Source: Actinomucor elegans (taxonomy: Eukaryota; Mucoromycota; Mucoromycetes; Mucorales; Mucoraceae). Taken from it: a stretch of 64,000 nt of DNA. Numbering within the stretch: the stretch's first letter is position 1; every line of letters begins with the position of its first letter. A program made the translations under genes and the position numbers. The notes under the pieces were generated by a model that had not been told where the DNA came from, did not search any database, and saw only the letters and a program-made list of their open reading frames with translations. Location of the stretch: positions 2,480,001 to 2,544,000 of the forward strand of contig JAMSLZ010000001.1 of assembly GCA_026027325.1 (NCBI GenBank), read 5' to 3'. Positions 25,465 to 37,943 of the stretch are shown in pieces.

Positions 25465-26263
25465 CATGGGATATTCCTGCATATGATCAACACATACTGC
25501 TTATAGATCAGGTCTTGATAATGCTGTTTATACCCTGAAATAAAGCACCAGAAGCCAACTGCAATGTGAAAATGGGAACTTGAGGATTTTGTCCAGTAAT
25601 CATCGTATTTTCGACACATTTAATAAGTTTCTCAATCGGCTCCAGTCAAATGCCGTATTTGATTATCAATGCATTTTTTGAATAGACTACTATACCTATT
25701 TGAATCGTTGGTTAATTAAAGCGCCAGGAGCATACTGCGCATTAATGTTTGGCAGTAGAATACTAGCCAACAATGTGTACGGATCTCTCGACCGATCATG
25801 ATCAAAAGTCGCATCTGATTAGTACTCTATGCCCAGCATGAGCTACAGTATCTACCAGAAGTGTTATTTAATTGCAGTATAATAGGCGTAATTTGCTAGT
25901 CAATAACTAGCTTTGGATTATATGTATTCGTTAGACCTGAAGAATTCACTTCCAGAATACGAGACTACCTTTATTCCAGAATTACTCCAGCTCAGAATAA
26001 GCTGCTGCATCTACTAAAGCCTCAAAAATATTCATAGAGAGTATAAAAGAAGAAAGAAAAAAAAAGACATACCAGTACACACTGGCATGGTAACAAAACA
26101 TAAGTGGCATAGATTTGACCGATGCAGTAATTTTAGTATTCTTAATGAGTTACTAACAAAGTAAATAGACAAATATCGTTGAAAAATTATAGAGCGCCAT
26201 TTTTAAATACTATTAAAGAGTTAGGTACTGATAAAAACTGGTTCCCTCACAAATAATTTGTGG

Positions 26264-26293
<30 letters not shown>
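24818..26293. other. Intergenic region with long homopolymer tracts
   Basis: No supported gene. It contains a CCTCC/C-run at 25090-25113, an A-tract at 25428-25460 (about 32 A) and a second A-tract ending at 26293 (about 31 A). Small ORFs are AT-driven and do not show coding bias. Confidence 0.5.
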
Positions 26294-26294
<1 letters not shown>

Positions 26295-26560
26295 CGCGTG
26301 CATCCGCTGTACTTTAGTCCTGTGGGAAGGGGCCATGACTTAGGTCAGCCCTCATTACCGGAGCTGGGTTACGATAGTCAGTAAATAGAGCCCCTCCTCT
26401 CTTCGGCAGAGACCGGTTGATTGGCTCAGTCCTTATCGATGGGACCGCGTGAGTGGTACTGGAACCCGCTTGCTTTCACTGGCACGCGGGTAAGCAAGGC
26501 AAACGAGCACCCCCCGCCGCTACTAGGTAACTTGAGAATTATCGCCCCCCTTTTCTTTTT
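26294..26560 (+). ncRNA. Candidate structured Pol III-type RNA, class unassigned
   Basis: A sharply GC-rich block sits in AT-rich DNA and has no coding potential. It folds as a unit: CTCATTACC (26351-26359) pairs with GGTAA..TGAG (26526-26536), and GGGG at 26329-26332 can pair with the C6 run at 26545-26550. A CTCTC/GAGAG stem carries a TTCG tetraloop near 26402, and CCCGC/GCGGG close a further stem near 26468-26488. A long T-rich run starts at 26551, as at Pol III terminators. GGGAAGG followed by GACTTAGG resembles the CR-I region of nuclear RNase P RNA, and the end-to-end pairing would also suit SRP RNA, but I could not confirm either. Orientation is inferred from the T-run. Confidence 0.4.
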
Positions 26561-26628
26561 TTTTTCTTTTTTTTTTTTTCCTTTTCCCTTTTCCTTCTTC
26601 TTATAATACTTTTTTATTATTCTTCATC

Positions 26629-27327
26629 ATGACTATTAAGAAATCTACAATTCAAGCTGAGAACAGAGAGGTAACATATCATCACGCGTCTGTTGTATAG
26701 ATTCGTGCTAATTTTTTTTTCGCGTCACGTTATAGAGAATTGCTACAGTCATTCAAAACATTACTCAAAATTTGAATGACCTTGCAGACATCTTGCTTCC
26801 GCATACCGTCGCTGAGGCCTCTCCGGAATTAAAGAGAAAGCGCCGAGATCCCAATGCACCCAAACAGCCTCCTTCCAACTTTTTCCTCTTTTCTAATGCC
26901 ATCAGGGAAGAAGTGGATAGAGAGAATCCTGACGCTTCTTTCACTGAAAAGAGCAAGATCTATGGCGCTAGATGGCAACAACTGACAGAAGAAGAAAAGA
27001 GGGTAATGTAACGCAACTATTTTCTGTTTGTATAGGCTACTTACAACGTGTGTTCATTAGCCATATACTGAAAAGGCCAAAGAAGAAAGAGAGAAATATA
27101 ACAAAGAATTGAGCGCTTATGAAAAGAAGATGAATCATGAGCTTGCACAACCCTTTGAAAAGAAGATCAAAGCAGAACCCAAAGTTCAAGCCAAATTAAA
27201 GAAAAAGGCTAAGGGAGTGCCCGCTCCTAAAGAATCTGAAAATGATTCTTTAGACTCTTCCTCTTCTTCATCGTCATCATCATCTTCGTCTTCTTCAGAC
27301 AGTGATTCTGATTCTGACAGCGATTGA
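26629..27327 (+). CDS. HMG-box DNA-binding protein
   Basis: Three exons (26629-26670, 26736-27002, 27061-27327) encode 191 residues. A basic KRKRRDPNAPKQP leads into one HMG box at about residues 50-125 (PSNFFLFSNAIREEV, ARWQQLTEEEKRPYTEKA, KYNKELSAYEKKM). The tail is lysine-rich and then ends in a run of about 14 serines and an SDSDSD repeat, which looks like a casein-kinase-2 target. HMG-box proteins of this kind bend DNA in chromatin. The 45-residue N-terminal extension distinguishes it from the minimal yeast Nhp6. The gene starts directly after the T/C-rich tract that ends the candidate RNA. Confidence 0.85.
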
Positions 27328-27364
27328 ATAGTCCATTAATCAATAAATTCATTTTAGCTATGCC

Positions 27365-29011
27365 TTATTTAGTACGTTTATTATTGTTATTACTTTTTTC
27401 ATTATGAATATCAATTGATTCAGATGCAGACCTCTTTTTACCAATGATAGGGGCATCTTCATCAGGTATTTCAGGCATTAAAAGTGAGCCATCACCAGGA
27501 TATTTGTAAACACTTGGACCAGATGGTTGCTGACCCGACTGACCTTTTTCAGCATTATCTATACTTTGCTCGTACTATTGCAACAGTGATTAGTAAATGT
27601 AGGACGCTAGTTCACAAAAACTATATATGTATATATATATATATATCGTACCTGATCAAGAGCAGGAATATCCATTGAATCCAGAATCATTTGAATGAAT
27701 TCACCCATACTTTTTTCAAACGTTTGCAAGGGAAATCTTTGGGCCAATCTTTCGAAATGCGTTTGCAAGTCCAGCCCTTCTTCCACAACCAGAAACTATG
27801 ACAGTATAAGTGTCTTGTATTACGCATCAATGAGAACACTTACGTCTTTTTCTCGTTCTCTCACTTGTGTTTTAAATAAATGCATTGTCCTTGTCTTTGG
27901 GAACAATAAATGATGATCAGCAGCGCGAATACCCCATTCGTCTACTTGTTGTTCGTCTACTTCTTCTTCCTCATCATCTTCATCCTCTGATTCCTCTTCT
28001 TCGTCTTCGTGCTCTTCATCTTCTACATCACCATACGAAAAAATCTCAAAGATTGGTTCCAAACCAGCCTGTGTATCACAGAGATAACTTTCAATGGCTG
28101 CCTGCGTCAATAGCTCCAGGAACAAATCGTACCAACGCGGTGGCATTCCACCGCCCATGACCTTTTGACCAGCAAACATCATGGGTTTCGCATCGCCATC
28201 CCGATCCAGGGCACGTCTCAACATATCAGCACTGGTTCTCAAAAACGTTGGGATTGCTTCAATCAAGCCTGCTGGTGGTGTTGGTGGAGAGATCGAAGCC
28301 AAGTCCATGGTTCGGAATTGACTCTGGTTGTCTTCAGTGTGATTGTCTTCTTCTAAAGTGTGCAAGGTATGAATTGCCAAAGCAGTTGCTGGTTTATCTT
28401 TGAGGTACGGTGATCGGCAGGCATAGCAGGATTGAATGCGATGACGGCGACAAAAGGCGGGTTCAATTGGTTTACGAAACAGACGTTGACGTACATCACT
28501 TGGCTCTTCGTCTGTCTCGATATGTGAGGCATGGCGACGACAACGCGCTGATGTGTGGGCTATCACATGTTGGCCTGTGGATAGTGCGTCAAAACGGCCA
28601 AATACCAAGTTGGTGAGTTGGCAGAGATGAAGCCGCTGTTCAAAATTGCTGTCGATTTTGAAGTGAGGGGTTTTATTACAGTGGCTGGACAGAATGCCTA
28701 ATAGACGAGTTACACAACCACCGCGTTATCAGCTGAATCAGTGATTTACCTGCTACAATGGATTCGACTGCATTCTTGTCTTGTTCAGCTTTGGATGCTG
28801 TGTCTTGCCATCGTTTTTTACGGATCTCGAGTGTATTGTCTTCAATGGAAAGAGGCAAAGGCTCAGATAACTCTAAAAGCTCGACTCGCGCTTGCTTTAA
28901 TCTTGACTGGATAGACAGATAAAGTAGATAATCCAAGATGATTTTGTTGGTAGAAGGTGACTTTGTTACATGCTGTTCATTGGGTGAAAAGATGAATTTG
29001 GTGGTTTTCAT
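27365..29011 (-). CDS. Acidic hypothetical protein, conserved-looking, function unknown
   Basis: Four exons on the minus strand (28750-29011, 27844-28697, 27652-27795, 27365-27574) join in frame to 489 residues. I do not recognise the family. Visible features are a Cys/His-bearing segment (CRRH..CRRHRIQSCYACRSPYL) that could bind metal, a helical core (PPRWYDLFLELLTQAAIESYL), and a 25-residue block of Asp/Glu. A C-terminal KKRSASES..NNNNKRTK tail looks like a nuclear localisation signal. Its stop lies only 37 bp from the stop of the convergent HMG-box gene. The clean splice sites and absence of stops argue for a live gene, possibly nuclear. Confidence 0.8.
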
Positions 29012-29323
29012 TTCTTTTTTACAAAATGAAAAAGAAGTGTGTTTTTGAAAAAAGAAAAAGTAGGGTTTATCTTTATAATTGCTGTGTTTGGAAATTGGGA
29101 TTGATTAGAATCCTTTTCCTTCCGATATAATCAAGTCACAAAAGCTGGGAAAAACCAGTTCCTGCTTGTCCGGTTTGAACCTGACCGAGTAAACTGACAG
29201 AAAGATGAAAGTCTTAAACATGGATTGCCTCATATAGTAAAGAGGCAAGATAATCACAGTACTACATGACTAATTGAAACGCATAGCGCAGATTTATTAT
29301 ATATAATATGTACATTTTTCGTC

Positions 29324-30256
29324 TTATGCAAAGGCAACATGGCTCACTTTTCTTTGTTCATCTTTTGGTTTCTGTCCCAGCGCACGATTCAGTACCGACA
29401 TGACGTTTTGATACATGAACCAGGCAGTAAACGATACTGCTGAAGTGCACAATTGAACCAAGTTAGTGTTTGATTTTTTCGTTACTGCACTATTATTCTT
29501 GATCGTGGTAGTAGGTAAGAATGAGCTGACGAGGACATTCTTCAAGTAGGATCCTACTAGTACGATCACTTGCCACATCTCTTCTTCGTCCTCTTCTTCG
29601 TCCTCTTCTTTGTCGAAATAAGATGTATGCAATGATCCTTTTACAGGTGATTCTGGAAGATAACTCACTTCTGTAATGTCAGGATGGAAACGTACACTTT
29701 GTTTGCCCGAGTCGGAAGCACATTTAGACCAGTACCGATCGTTTCTTATCCAATAATCTTTCTGTAAAACGAGAGATGCTCTTGGCGACGGCTTCTTCAA
29801 TACAGGCTTGAGGGTAGTTGAATTGATTGGTGGTATTAGAAATGACAATGATGGATGTGTATATTGTGGTTGACTATCAGATGACTCAGGCGGCATATAA
29901 AGTGGGCCATATAACCCTAATCATAGTCAATACAAGATGCAAAAGAAAAAATAGGTAGACTTACAAGTCACGTCAGACTCTTTTTGCCAGTTTACAGTGG
30001 AAGGGTGAATCATTTGATTTGAATAGCCAAGATGTCTGGTACATGATCGGGACATTTGTCTCCATAGCGCGTTCTCATAACGTATCTGGCGATTGCGCTC
30101 AATATTGAGTTTCTTTTTTTCTTTTGTTGTGCCTGTATGGGTGATGATACGAAATATGGTTTTGGACTTTTGTCGCTGTAGTTCTCGATATGCTTGTATG
30201 AGATCTGTTGAAGACCAGTCATGAGATAGATAATCTACGCAAACACAGGCTTTCAT
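29324..30256 (-). CDS. Possible areA-GATA-like (DUF1752)/Reg1-type protein
   Basis: Two exons (29965-30256 and 29324-29916, intron 29917-29964) encode 294 residues. The N-terminal part contains RQIRYENALWRQM, which resembles the DUF1752 motif (RLENxxWR) found in areA and in protein-phosphatase-1 regulators of the Reg1 type. The second exon has KQSVRFHPDITEVSYLP; such a SVRF..VxVSY motif follows DUF1752 in Reg1-like proteins and can dock PP1. An acidic EEDEEEDEEE stretch and a C-terminal hydrophobic segment (AVSFTAWFMYQNVMSVL) follow. The assignment rests on two short motifs only, so the role is an inference. Confidence 0.6.
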
Positions 30257-33200
30257 GATGAAGATAATGAATGAAGAAAAAGAGGCGAAAAGGGAAATCT
30301 AGATCAGGCTTTTTATAGAAAAATAAAATAAAAAAAAAAAGTCGAAACACTTTGTTTAATTAATCTTCTGACGATTTGTTCTCAAAGGGACGACTGTACA
30401 CAGACTAAGTCCTGTTCAGATATTGCAATGTTAACCTATTGCAAGGGTTATTCAGAAGGCTTTCCCTTAAAAGACAATTGCGAAAACGCACTCCAAAAAA
30501 AACATCAGTTAATGTTTTACTGGTATCATATGAAAGCTCATTCTTAAGAGACTCTCTGCTCACAAGTTTCAATTTACACGTTTCATCTACACTAGAGTTT
30601 CATTCTTTTTACTATAGTCAAGAATACTATACATGGGTTATTAAAAAAAAGGGTATATCATAACTAAAAGAGAGTTGATTATCTGATTTCCCCGCCTTTT
30701 TTTTTCTTATTCAAAACAAACCGTTCGTCTTTTATCTCCACAGTGAGTCATGCATTAGATCGTGTTGTGAAACCATCGAATTGGTATGTGTAATTGAAAT
30801 ACTCTACAGCATGGGCCTAACATGCACAGTTGGTTTGATATTCCAGCTGTGCACAATAACATCAAAATATATGTTTAAATGAAAATCGTGATGCGGTAAA
30901 TACAGGTGGTAGTGTCTTCAATAAACGGAGACACCTATTTACTGTGCGCTTGTCCATCTACTATATGACCTCTCATAGGTTATTCGCGTGTGGGAGAACA
31001 AATACATTGTTTTCATTGGCTGGCATGGGAGTTCTTTGACGAAACACCATAAAATAAAACAGTCGTGTCCAGATCAAATCAGTACACACTGTGGAATGTT
31101 GATGTAATACAAGATTGCAAAGCTGTTATGTTTCTGAAATAATAGTCCTCTTTTTTTTGGGTCAAGTTTTCAAGATCTCCTTATGCTTGCTGGCTCTTGG
31201 CCAATGTTTGATCGCTTTGAAACTTTTAGGGTTACTCTCAGCCGCTTGTGTCAGTATATGTTGGTTGAGTACCTTGCTCAATCACAGCTTTGTTTGAGCT
31301 GTGTAGTAATGGCTCAAACAGAATTGGGAAAAAAAAAGTTGGTAGAATAGCTTAGTTTCCCCTCATAAAAAGTATGTTAGACAATATAACCCTACAATCT
31401 ATAATAGAGTTGCTACAAACCTTGAGATGCAGTAGCATATGCAGTCGTTTCAATGAATAGGCTTGGTTATCAATATCTAGACAATTACAAAACATTCTGC
31501 TCTTGCAGAGAAATACTTTCTTTTTATTATCCTTTCTTACGCCACTCAATAGAAAACATACTTTATCATCATGCTGATTAATAGCACAACGCAAAAATGC
31601 GCATCCTTTACCCACTATTTGATGATTTTAGTTTTTAGGTACATACAATGTTAATATTCTGAGTTTAAAGCATTTATTATATTAGAACATAAGTCATTAT
31701 CATAGCACATGGCGTAAAATCTTGACTGATATCTGTCAAGTGTCATACCTGATTGTTACTATATCCTCTCAACAAGCTGCTTCCTCTGTTAAAAGCATTA
31801 TCATAACACTAATAGTGCTGGATAGAAAGATTTTTTACTCCTTTTATTTTAAAAGGAACCTTCTGCTCTTGAAGTTTTAGTGTATATGGTTACCTGATAC
31901 ACCCTGATTTCTACGAAAAGGTCCAGGATGGTGCGTCAGTAATCAAATACGTTATTGGCTTTTTTTTTTTTGCAGCGCGAAGATTGTATTTCGAAAACGT
32001 GGTTTATATTATCATGAAAAACACGTCCAATAGTTTGTTTAAGGAATTATTTATGCTCTATCAATGCATGGTACATGCGTTATGATTGGGTTTTTTTTTT
32101 ATATAAAAAAAAGGTAAATAATACGATTTGATTAACTATAATCAAATCAATTGAATCAAAAACCACATGAAATCTACATAATTAATCTTTATTAAAATAT
32201 ATTTATGTACCGACAAACGTTTGTCTTAAATTATAAGATCAAATTTCGTATCTCTCATAACAACTATAGCTGCACCCAAGATTTGAAGAATTGACAGTAT
32301 CTAATAAAAACCAAGGAAATTTCACAGTGTGCTAAGGTAAGAGTCTCATTCAGTCTCGCCAGGTTCAAAAATTTCCCTTGTCGGAGTTTAATATGTATAA
32401 AAGAAATACTACGTCGTATTTTATTTCATATTTCGTGTTTTTAATAAGGTCCACATTTGAAGACAAAATCCATAATGGAACCTGATAGCATAGAAGCAAC
32501 GCTCAGTATATCCTCATACTAAAATCACTAAATCATATCTATACTAAGTTCTTAATAAATGTATAGGGCAAACCTTTCTGAAAAGAGACATGAATTTTTC
32601 AATTATACTGTTAAAGCATAATGTACACATATTAGTTTAATCAGACAGTAGCTCTAGTGGGTGTAGTGTGTCATTCTAAACATGTGCTAGTCATCAACTA
32701 GAACATGATAGCTTCATAATTGAAATGAATGCACGGCTATTTTGGCATCATCCATGTTTGCACAGAGTATGTTAATACAATTGGCTTATTTTAGTGATTG
32801 TTTTTTTTATCGATTAGGTCTTGAAATCAATACATTTAGCATTTTATTATTAGCTTTCTCTTTGTATTATTCTTTATTTTATTGCGCTTGTTTGCCGATC
32901 CCTTTTACTACCTGTAAATATCATATTCAATTTATTTGATGAAATATTTACTAATCTCAATTTGAGTCACAAAGATAAAATATCTCTTTAGTATGTAACA
33001 GTGTAATTACGTCCTTGAGTATGTAGTTTGAAGAAAGCGCTTTTTCAAGTAGCGGCTGTAGTTTATGGTTTCTCAGCTAGAAGCAATACCTCAATATTAC
33101 TACTTATAGGATGTCTCTTCTATAGTAAATATTGAAACCACCACTATGTTATTTCTAATGCACGGGAGATAAAAAGAAAGCTCATGAAATAAAGCCAAAC

Positions 33201-33445
33201 AAATCCTATAAAAATGTACCAATGTGTACTAGAGATTATTTCTACACCAAATATCCTTATCTATAATCCACCAAAGCTTATACTAGTATGTATCGCAATT
33301 AATTTTGCCTTGTTACTCTTTGCAGAGCGTCATACCTTGCAAAATAAAGCCGCCGCCGCTCTTTGAATTAGTTGGAAGGTGGTTTCGAGATTAAATTTCC
33401 TTGCTGTTTCTCTTTTTACCATTCTAATCTAAAAAAAAAAAAAAA
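30257..33445. other. 3.2-kb intergenic region, no supported gene
   Basis: AT-rich and rich in stops. ORFs at 30439-30663, 31115-31297, 31352-31615 and 32742-32939 have no recognisable motif, splice context or coding composition. Short hairpins occur (for example CACAGCT..AGCTGTG near 31282-31302), but none is followed by a convincing terminator or flanked by a promoter. Confidence 0.45.
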
Positions 33446-34634
33446 ATGGCTCAACCTAATGATGGTATTAAAGTTGTTGACGCTGAACCTCAGCAACCTT
33501 CAGCTGCACCTAGTTCATCTTTGAATGCCAATGCGCTCTTAAATAATACTTTGGACGGTTTCGCTAATTTAGGTTCGCGATTTAATCCTTTTGCTCAAAA
33601 GTTAAACAAAGGTCTTGGCCAAGTCAGACAGGTAAAACAAGACTCTTATGGATAAACAAGCCTTTTTTTTTTTTTTTTTTTTTTTTTTTCATTGACACTT
33701 TGTTATTAGTACGCTCAGGAAAAGCTTGGCACGGCCGAGAATGTTACCGAGTTACCTCAAGAATACAAGGATTTGGAAAAGGTAAACACATATCTATGAC
33801 CAAGTACTTGCTATCTAATCATGTAGTTTAGCGTCTTGATGCACTTCGCAATGTACAAGCCAACTTGTTAAAAGTATCTCGTACTTATAACAACTCTTCC
33901 TACGATTATCCTGTTCAAATCCAAGAATCCTTGATTGGCATTTCCAATACGGTGACGCGCGAGATCCAACACTTGGCCTTATCTTCTACTACCTCTGCTG
34001 CTGACCGTGCTGCTTCTACGCCTGCTGCTACTGCTCCAGAAGCTGAAGAACCCAAAACATTAATGCACGGACTTTCTCGCGTGGCTGCACAAGGCGCTGA
34101 CCAATTAGGACCTGATGAGCCCTTGGGCACTGCGCTTTTCAAATACGCTGCCATTACTGAAAAGGTAGCTGATGCTCGTGTCAAGATGGATCAGGCTATT
34201 GTCGAAAAATTCAACAAGCCCATGCAGACCACACTCAACTCATCTATTGAACAAGCATTGAAGGCACGTCGCAATGTTCAATCGATTCGTTTATCTCTGG
34301 ACGCATGTAAGGCTAGATACCGATCTGCTCGTCCTGAAAAGTCAGAAGCAGCTCGTTTGGAAGTGGAGCAGGCTGAAGATCAATTTGTTGCTGCTGTAGA
34401 AGAAGCTACTAACTTTATGAAGGCTGCACTCGAAAATGTAAGTATTTAACCCTATGCAGGATAATTGTATTAATGCTTGTGCGATAGCCTGAGCCTTTCC
34501 GTAATTTGGCTGATTTGGTTACTGCTCAATTGCAATACTTCAAAGAAGCTCAAAACCTTTTGTCTGATCTTGCTCCAGAATTGGATGAACTTCAAGTTAC
34601 TCAGGAATCTTTGTACAGAAATAGTCGCGCCTAA
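33446..34634 (+). CDS. BAR-domain protein (Gvp36-like)
   Basis: Four exons (33446-33631, 33710-33781, 33832-34437, 34488-34634) encode 336 residues. The N-terminal LDGFANLGSRFNPFAQKLNKGLGQVRQYAQEKLG segment is an amphipathic helix leading into a BAR fold. Conserved stretches include ELPQEYKDLEKRLDALR, LDACKARYRSARPEK and AVEEATNFMKAALENPEPF..LADLVTAQLQYFKEA. BAR dimers sense and bend membranes; the yeast relative Gvp36 acts at Golgi and endocytic membranes. A 28-base T-tract lies in intron 1. An alanine-rich insertion at about residues 140-165 is probably a loop. Confidence 0.88.
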
Positions 34635-34880
34635 AGCATATTTGTTAATCTAAAAATGATATAATAAATCTCTTTGTATTATGCTATTAAGGTCTTTCAT
34701 AGCCGGACAGCATGCTTAAATACATTAGATATTTGTTATTTAATATATACGTTAAACGCGCCTAGTAAGCTTGTACGTGTGTAACACACCTATCTTGTTC
34801 CAGTCGCAGGTTATCATATGAATATATAGGCTTTTTTTTTTCCCCAACATTGCCATTCCATTCGACAATTAAACATAATT

Positions 34881-36767
34881 ATGCCACCCACTAAGAAAAA
34901 ATCACCCTTAGAAGATACAAATAACCAGCAGCAATCAACCAGCCAGTCTACTTCCAAAGAACTCGACATTAATCATTCGTCATGGTTATACCGATTAACG
35001 GCTAGTAATACTCAATTAGATTCCAATCAAGAAGAAAAAGACCGGGGCTCAAAAGAAGAGACTGTTCAACAAGAAATTATAATAGAGCCACCGCATCAAA
35101 CTCAGACTAATGGCAGTGGTGGAGGTTTATGGCTATGGCTCGGATATCCTATGGAGAAACAAGTGCCACTCGAAGATATGGAAACCGATATGAATCACCA
35201 GCAGGCAGTGGGCAATCCGAATGGGTTTTTATCCTACTGGAAATCGTTCTTTACTAGCAGTAAAGCTTCATTAGATGAACCTCTATCAGATTCTGTGATT
35301 ATCGACGAGGAAAAGCCTATGGAAGAAAAGCAACAACAGATCAATGCCCAAAACGCATCAATAGACGACCGTAAACCAGTAGTAGCGCCCTGTCGCAATA
35401 ACGCAGTTGTGCCTACCTTTGATTCTCAATTCAACCTGTCTATACCCTCTAAGAATTGTTCACTATTGTCCAAAGCAATCAATGGCATATATTCTATATT
35501 TACTACACAATCTTCTGCAACGTCTAGCCTGATTGATGAGATGAAACGGCATCCAGAAACCATTGCTGACAAAAAGATTGTTATTATTGGCGTACATGGT
35601 TGGTTTCCTATGAAGCTAGTTCGTAGTATGATTGGGGAACCCACAGGTACGTCTACAAAATTCTGTGAGCAAATGTCTGTAGCTGTCAAGAAATACTTTG
35701 AAACCACACATCAGCTGGTTATACCTGATGAAGCCATTACCAGTATTGCATTACAGTGGGAAGGAAAAGTGCTAGAACGCGTAGAAAAACTATATGAACT
35801 TGTCATGACCGATTGGAAACAGACAATCATGGAAGCTAATATCATTCTGTGGGTTACACATTCACAAGGTACACCAGTGTCTACCATCTTGTTGCGCAAA
35901 TTGATTGAACAAGGATTGATTCAGACGCAACGACAGCCTGTTTGCATGCTGGCTATGGCTGGTATTTCGCATGGTCCCTTTCCCGGACTAAAAGGCAATA
36001 TTTTGGTCAAGGTAAACTAAAACGCGATATGTTATAAAACAAGATAATAATTTGGTTATCAGTATTTTGAAGCAGATGCTGCTCGTGAATTATTCGAATT
36101 CACAGATTCCAGTTCTCCCATATCAACTCAATACCGTGAAGCCATGGCCTTTAATCTTCAACAGCAAGTAAAAACCGTTCTAATAGGCTCCATGCAAGAC
36201 CAGGTTGTTCCTTTGTACTCTGCCATCATGTCAGGTCTAAGTCATCCCAATATTTTGCGCGCTATTTACATTGACGGCCACATGTACTCGAAGAATGACT
36301 TCTTGATTCGCCTTATTACGTTTGCTATACGGCTGCTTAATTTTGGACTCAGTGACCATGGGTTCCTTATTCATATCAGCGCGGTCTTGGCTGGCAATAT
36401 GTATACTCTGGAAGGAGGCCATTCCACTGTTTATGAAGAACTGGATGTATTCATGCTGCCATTACAATACTTGTTTGAAACCCCACCGTTGGGCACACAT
36501 CATCCCATTGTGGTTACTAAGACTGCTGATAAAGTCCTACATCAAGTCAAGGCACGTCTGGATCCATTTCAAGCAAAATTGCGATTGAACCCGTTTCATT
36601 TACCGTGGGCCATGCGCGGTATATGGGATGATCATCGTATCCTGGAAAATGAAACACTAAGAGGAGAATTGGACATTTTACAAGAATTATTTGATAACTG
36701 GCACCCGACAAGTGGTAAATTAAAAGAGATCAAGTTTCGTTTAGAGCCTTTGAAAGCGAGATTATAG
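34881..36767 (+). CDS. YML020W-family alpha/beta-hydrolase-like protein
   Basis: Two exons (34881-36011, 36063-36767) encode 611 residues. A hydrophilic 220-residue N-terminus contains a W-rich patch (GGGLWLWLGYPM, FLSYWKSFF) seen in fungal YML020W proteins. The hydrolase core starts with KIVIIGVHGWFP and has the nucleophile elbow VTHSQGTPVS, Ser at about residue 328, with Thr-His replacing the usual first Gly. GSMQDQVVPLYSA provides the likely acid region, and LEGGHSTVYEE carries a candidate catalytic His. C-terminal DNWHPTSGKLKEIKFRLEPLKA is also typical. The reaction is uncharacterised in this family, so no substrate is assigned. Confidence 0.85.
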
Positions 36768-37049
36768 CTGATATAAATAAAAATGTGTATCCTTATCAAA
36801 TACTTCGCGTTTAGATAAAAAGATATACACATCGTCTTAAAGAATAATCAAATATATAGTACTTACAAGATACATATGGCAGCTGTAATAGAGATCATCA
36901 TCAGGCGGAAAGATTATAAAAGGAGGTAATTGCCTAGGCTTGTGATGATGTTTAGGTAGCCTATTGATATTTTGATAAATGAAGCAAAACTACAACATAC
37001 ATAATCGATCTTTTTTTTCTTCTTCTTCTTTTTCTTCTTCTTTTTGCTC

Positions 37050-37313
37050 ATGTCAACCACTGTGACTAATAGTTCTTCTGCCATTTTCCCTGTTACTGAA
37101 TGGATAGAACCAAAGATGATAATACCTACAGAATATACAGCCACAATATCCTCAGCAGATCACCATTATTTCTTTGGATTGCTCAATAGCAGGAGGTATA
37201 TCAGTCCTAAAAGTGAATTTTTTGCTTCATCGCCTCCATCACCCCATACGGTTAAGGTTAAAGATGAGAAGGACAGTGTACCTGAGAAAGACTCGTATTG
37301 GTTAGGGTGGTAA
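37050..37313 (+). CDS. Small hypothetical protein (87 codons)
   Basis: An uninterrupted ORF starts at an ATG right after a 37-bp C/T tract, which is the leader context seen before other genes here. It encodes a soluble 87-residue protein with no family I recognise; the end KDSYWLGW is aromatic. It may be a real short gene or the first exon of a larger one, but nothing downstream joins convincingly. Confidence 0.4.
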   Translation: MSTTVTNSSSAIFPVTEWIEPKMIIPTEYTATISSADHHYFFGLLNSRRYISPKSEFFASSPPSPHTVKVKDEKDSVPEKDSYWLGW

Positions 37314-37943
37314 AATAGATTTTAGTACTTGTTGGTTGTAGAAGGATGATAACACATCAGTTTGCTATAGTGTTCTTGCCTGTTTACTATGCTGTGCAGT
37401 TAAGAATGAAAGAGGATGACAAGTGGTGCAAGTGGCATTAGCTTTCTTTGTAAGTAGCAATAATAATAATCAAAGCACGACTGTAGTAGCAACCCTTAGT
37501 CCAAAATCATGATGTAAATAAATTTTATTTATAACAAGCTTGTTACAAAGGGGTTTCAAGAGAATGATCTGCAATAACAAGATAATGTTACATAATCGTG
37601 GATAAATATAAAAGCAGTGATTTATACATGATGAAATGAAAGGGGCTTCAGATGCATACTTTTTTAATATGGGTAACAAGATCAAGTCGTAGGGAAGAAA
37701 ACGATGGCAAGTTTGAGATCGTGTTATATTAATCATGGTCAAACACTCAAAAGCTACACTTTCTTGGCATGATCAGTTCATATGCTCAAATGTGTATAAA
37801 CCATTTTCTTGGAGTCAAATTCCAGATGAAAATTACGATATAATAGAATGCAATTGCACTTGTAATTTCGAAAATTTTAAAACTAATAGCTTTCTATCAT
37901 CCAAGCAGCAGCATCAGTATTTTTGACGGTTTAAAATTTAGTG

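Noticed and set aside
26400..26430. Possible tRNA or 5S rRNA in the GC-rich block (TTGGCTCAGTCC resembles an A box)
   Set aside because: No matching B box, cloverleaf or 5S arrangement could be fitted.
26421..26606. ORF across the GC-rich block before the HMG gene
   Set aside because: It ends in a phenylalanine run translated from the T-tract and crosses the candidate RNA's stems; no protein motif.
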